This document shows positions 4,963 to 5,462 of a DNA stretch of 5,462 nt, in pieces. The stretch is from Pseudomonadota bacterium (lineage in GTDB: Bacteria; Pseudomonadota; Alphaproteobacteria; Caulobacterales; Caulobacteraceae): NCBI GenBank assembly GCA_023445705.1, contig JAEXKM010000181.1:1-5462 (forward strand). Direction: 5' to 3'. The notes under the pieces were generated by a model. The model saw only the letters and a program-made list of their open reading frames with translations. It did not search any database and had not been told where the DNA came from. Position numbers and translations under genes: made by a program. The number at the start of each line of letters is the position of its first letter. Position 1 is the first letter of the stretch.

Positions 4963-5462
4963 ATGAAGACACACAACAGACTCGCGGCGCTCGGCATGGG
5001 GGCGACGTTGTTGGCGGTTCCCGCAGCCGCCCTTGCCGCCGACCCGCCTTCGCTCAAAGGCCTGGTCATCTCCAACGACGGCGCGACCATGGTGGTGCGC
5101 GGCGATGCTGGCGATACGCCCGTGAAGCTGACCGGCGCGACCAAGGTGCGGGGGGTGACGGGCGTGCTGGGGGTGCGCGGCGATGACTATCCCGCCAGCG
5201 CCTTGATACGGGGGCTCCCGGTGGAGGTCGTCACGACGCCCGATGGCGACGCCGTCGCGGCCTCAGAGGTCACCTTCAAGACCAGCGATCTCAAGACCGC
5301 CAAGCAAATCTCCGCCGGTCTGGCGAGCACGGACGCCGCCGTGGCGGAAAATTCCCAGCGGATCGACAATGTGGGCATGCTGGAGGCGGTGGGACGGACC
5401 AAGGTCTTCTTCCCGGTCGGCAGCGCGACCTTGTCGGAAAAGGGCAAGCAGGACCTGCAGAC
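4963..5462 (+). CDS. OmpA-family envelope protein, N-terminal 166 residues (gene runs off the right edge)
   Basis: The frame opens at ATG 4963 with GAGGA at 4952-4956 (6 bases spacing) and stays open to the window end. Residues 1-25 are a signal peptide (MKTHNRLAALGMG, hydrophobic core, AAALA before ADPP). Residues about 29-115 form a small beta-rich domain with repeated short strands (KGLVISNDGATMVVRG, KLTGATKVRGV, GLPVEVVTTPDGDAVAASEVTF) recalling DUF5666-type domains. A polar linker follows (LKTAKQISAGLASTDAAVAENS). From about residue 145, TKVFFPVGSATLSEKGKQ matches the opening of the OmpA-like peptidoglycan-binding domain (strand, then 'S-A-x-L-x-x-x-G'). The rest of that domain is outside the window. 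The likely role is anchoring the outer membrane to peptidoglycan from the periplasm; whether it is a lipoprotein-free periplasmic or membrane-embedded protein cannot be seen. The OmpA-domain assignment is good; the N-terminal domain call is tentative. Confidence 0.85.
   Translation, partial: MKTHNRLAALGMGATLLAVPAAALAADPPSLKGLVISNDGATMVVRGDAGDTPVKLTGATKVRGVTGVLGVRGDDYPASALIRGLPVEVVTTPDGDAVAASEVTFKTSDLKTAKQISAGLASTDAAVAENSQRIDNVGMLEAVGRTKVFFPVGSATLSEKGKQDLQ

Overview
The window looks like chromosomal DNA of a GC-rich alphaproteobacterium, most likely of the Caulobacterales (Caulobacter/Phenylobacterium type). The evidence is the strong G/C bias at third codon positions, a divergent hrcA/rph pair, and two envelope proteins of alphaproteobacterial style. 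The genus is an inference from remembered protein similarity and was not checked against a database.

Left part (1-1560): housekeeping genes. The minus strand carries the first 229 codons of hrcA, the heat-shock repressor of CIRCE-controlled chaperone genes, which runs off the left edge. A short control region separates it from the divergent, complete rph (RNase PH, tRNA 3' end processing). The start of hrcA is unusual: a 20-codon leader ORF with the better ribosome-binding site ends in a 4-base GTGA overlap with the hrcA start, inside a patch of tandem GGTCAC repeats and a run of six G.

Middle part (1561-3026): about 530 bases without a convincing gene follow rph. They contain a hairpin just after the rph stop and a coding-looking minus-strand frame that has no start codon. 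Next comes a complete small outer-membrane beta-barrel protein (Omp25/Omp31-like), preceded by a perfect 8-bp hairpin directly before its ribosome-binding site, and then a gap with a candidate terminator.

Right part (3027-4606): three minus-strand genes of accessory character, namely a 46-residue membrane protein too short for usual ORF callers, a phytanoyl-CoA dioxygenase (PhyH)-family Fe(II)/2-oxoglutarate oxygenase with its full metal-binding triad, and a DUF2059-like protein without a visible signal peptide. Their spacers hold several inverted repeats, and two spacers share an exact 13-mer. The largest repeat (4701-4743) looks like a dispersed intergenic element.

Right edge (4963-5462): the 5' part of an exported OmpA-family protein, cut by the window end at the start of its peptidoglycan-binding domain. 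Apart from hrcA and rph as stress and RNA housekeeping, and the two envelope proteins, nothing shows the genes acting in one pathway. I found no CRISPR array, tRNA, rRNA or recognisable transposase. No convincing new multi-gene system is visible. The most interesting signals are the hrcA leader/overlap, the start-less frame after rph, the 46-residue membrane protein and the inverted repeats around the accessory genes.
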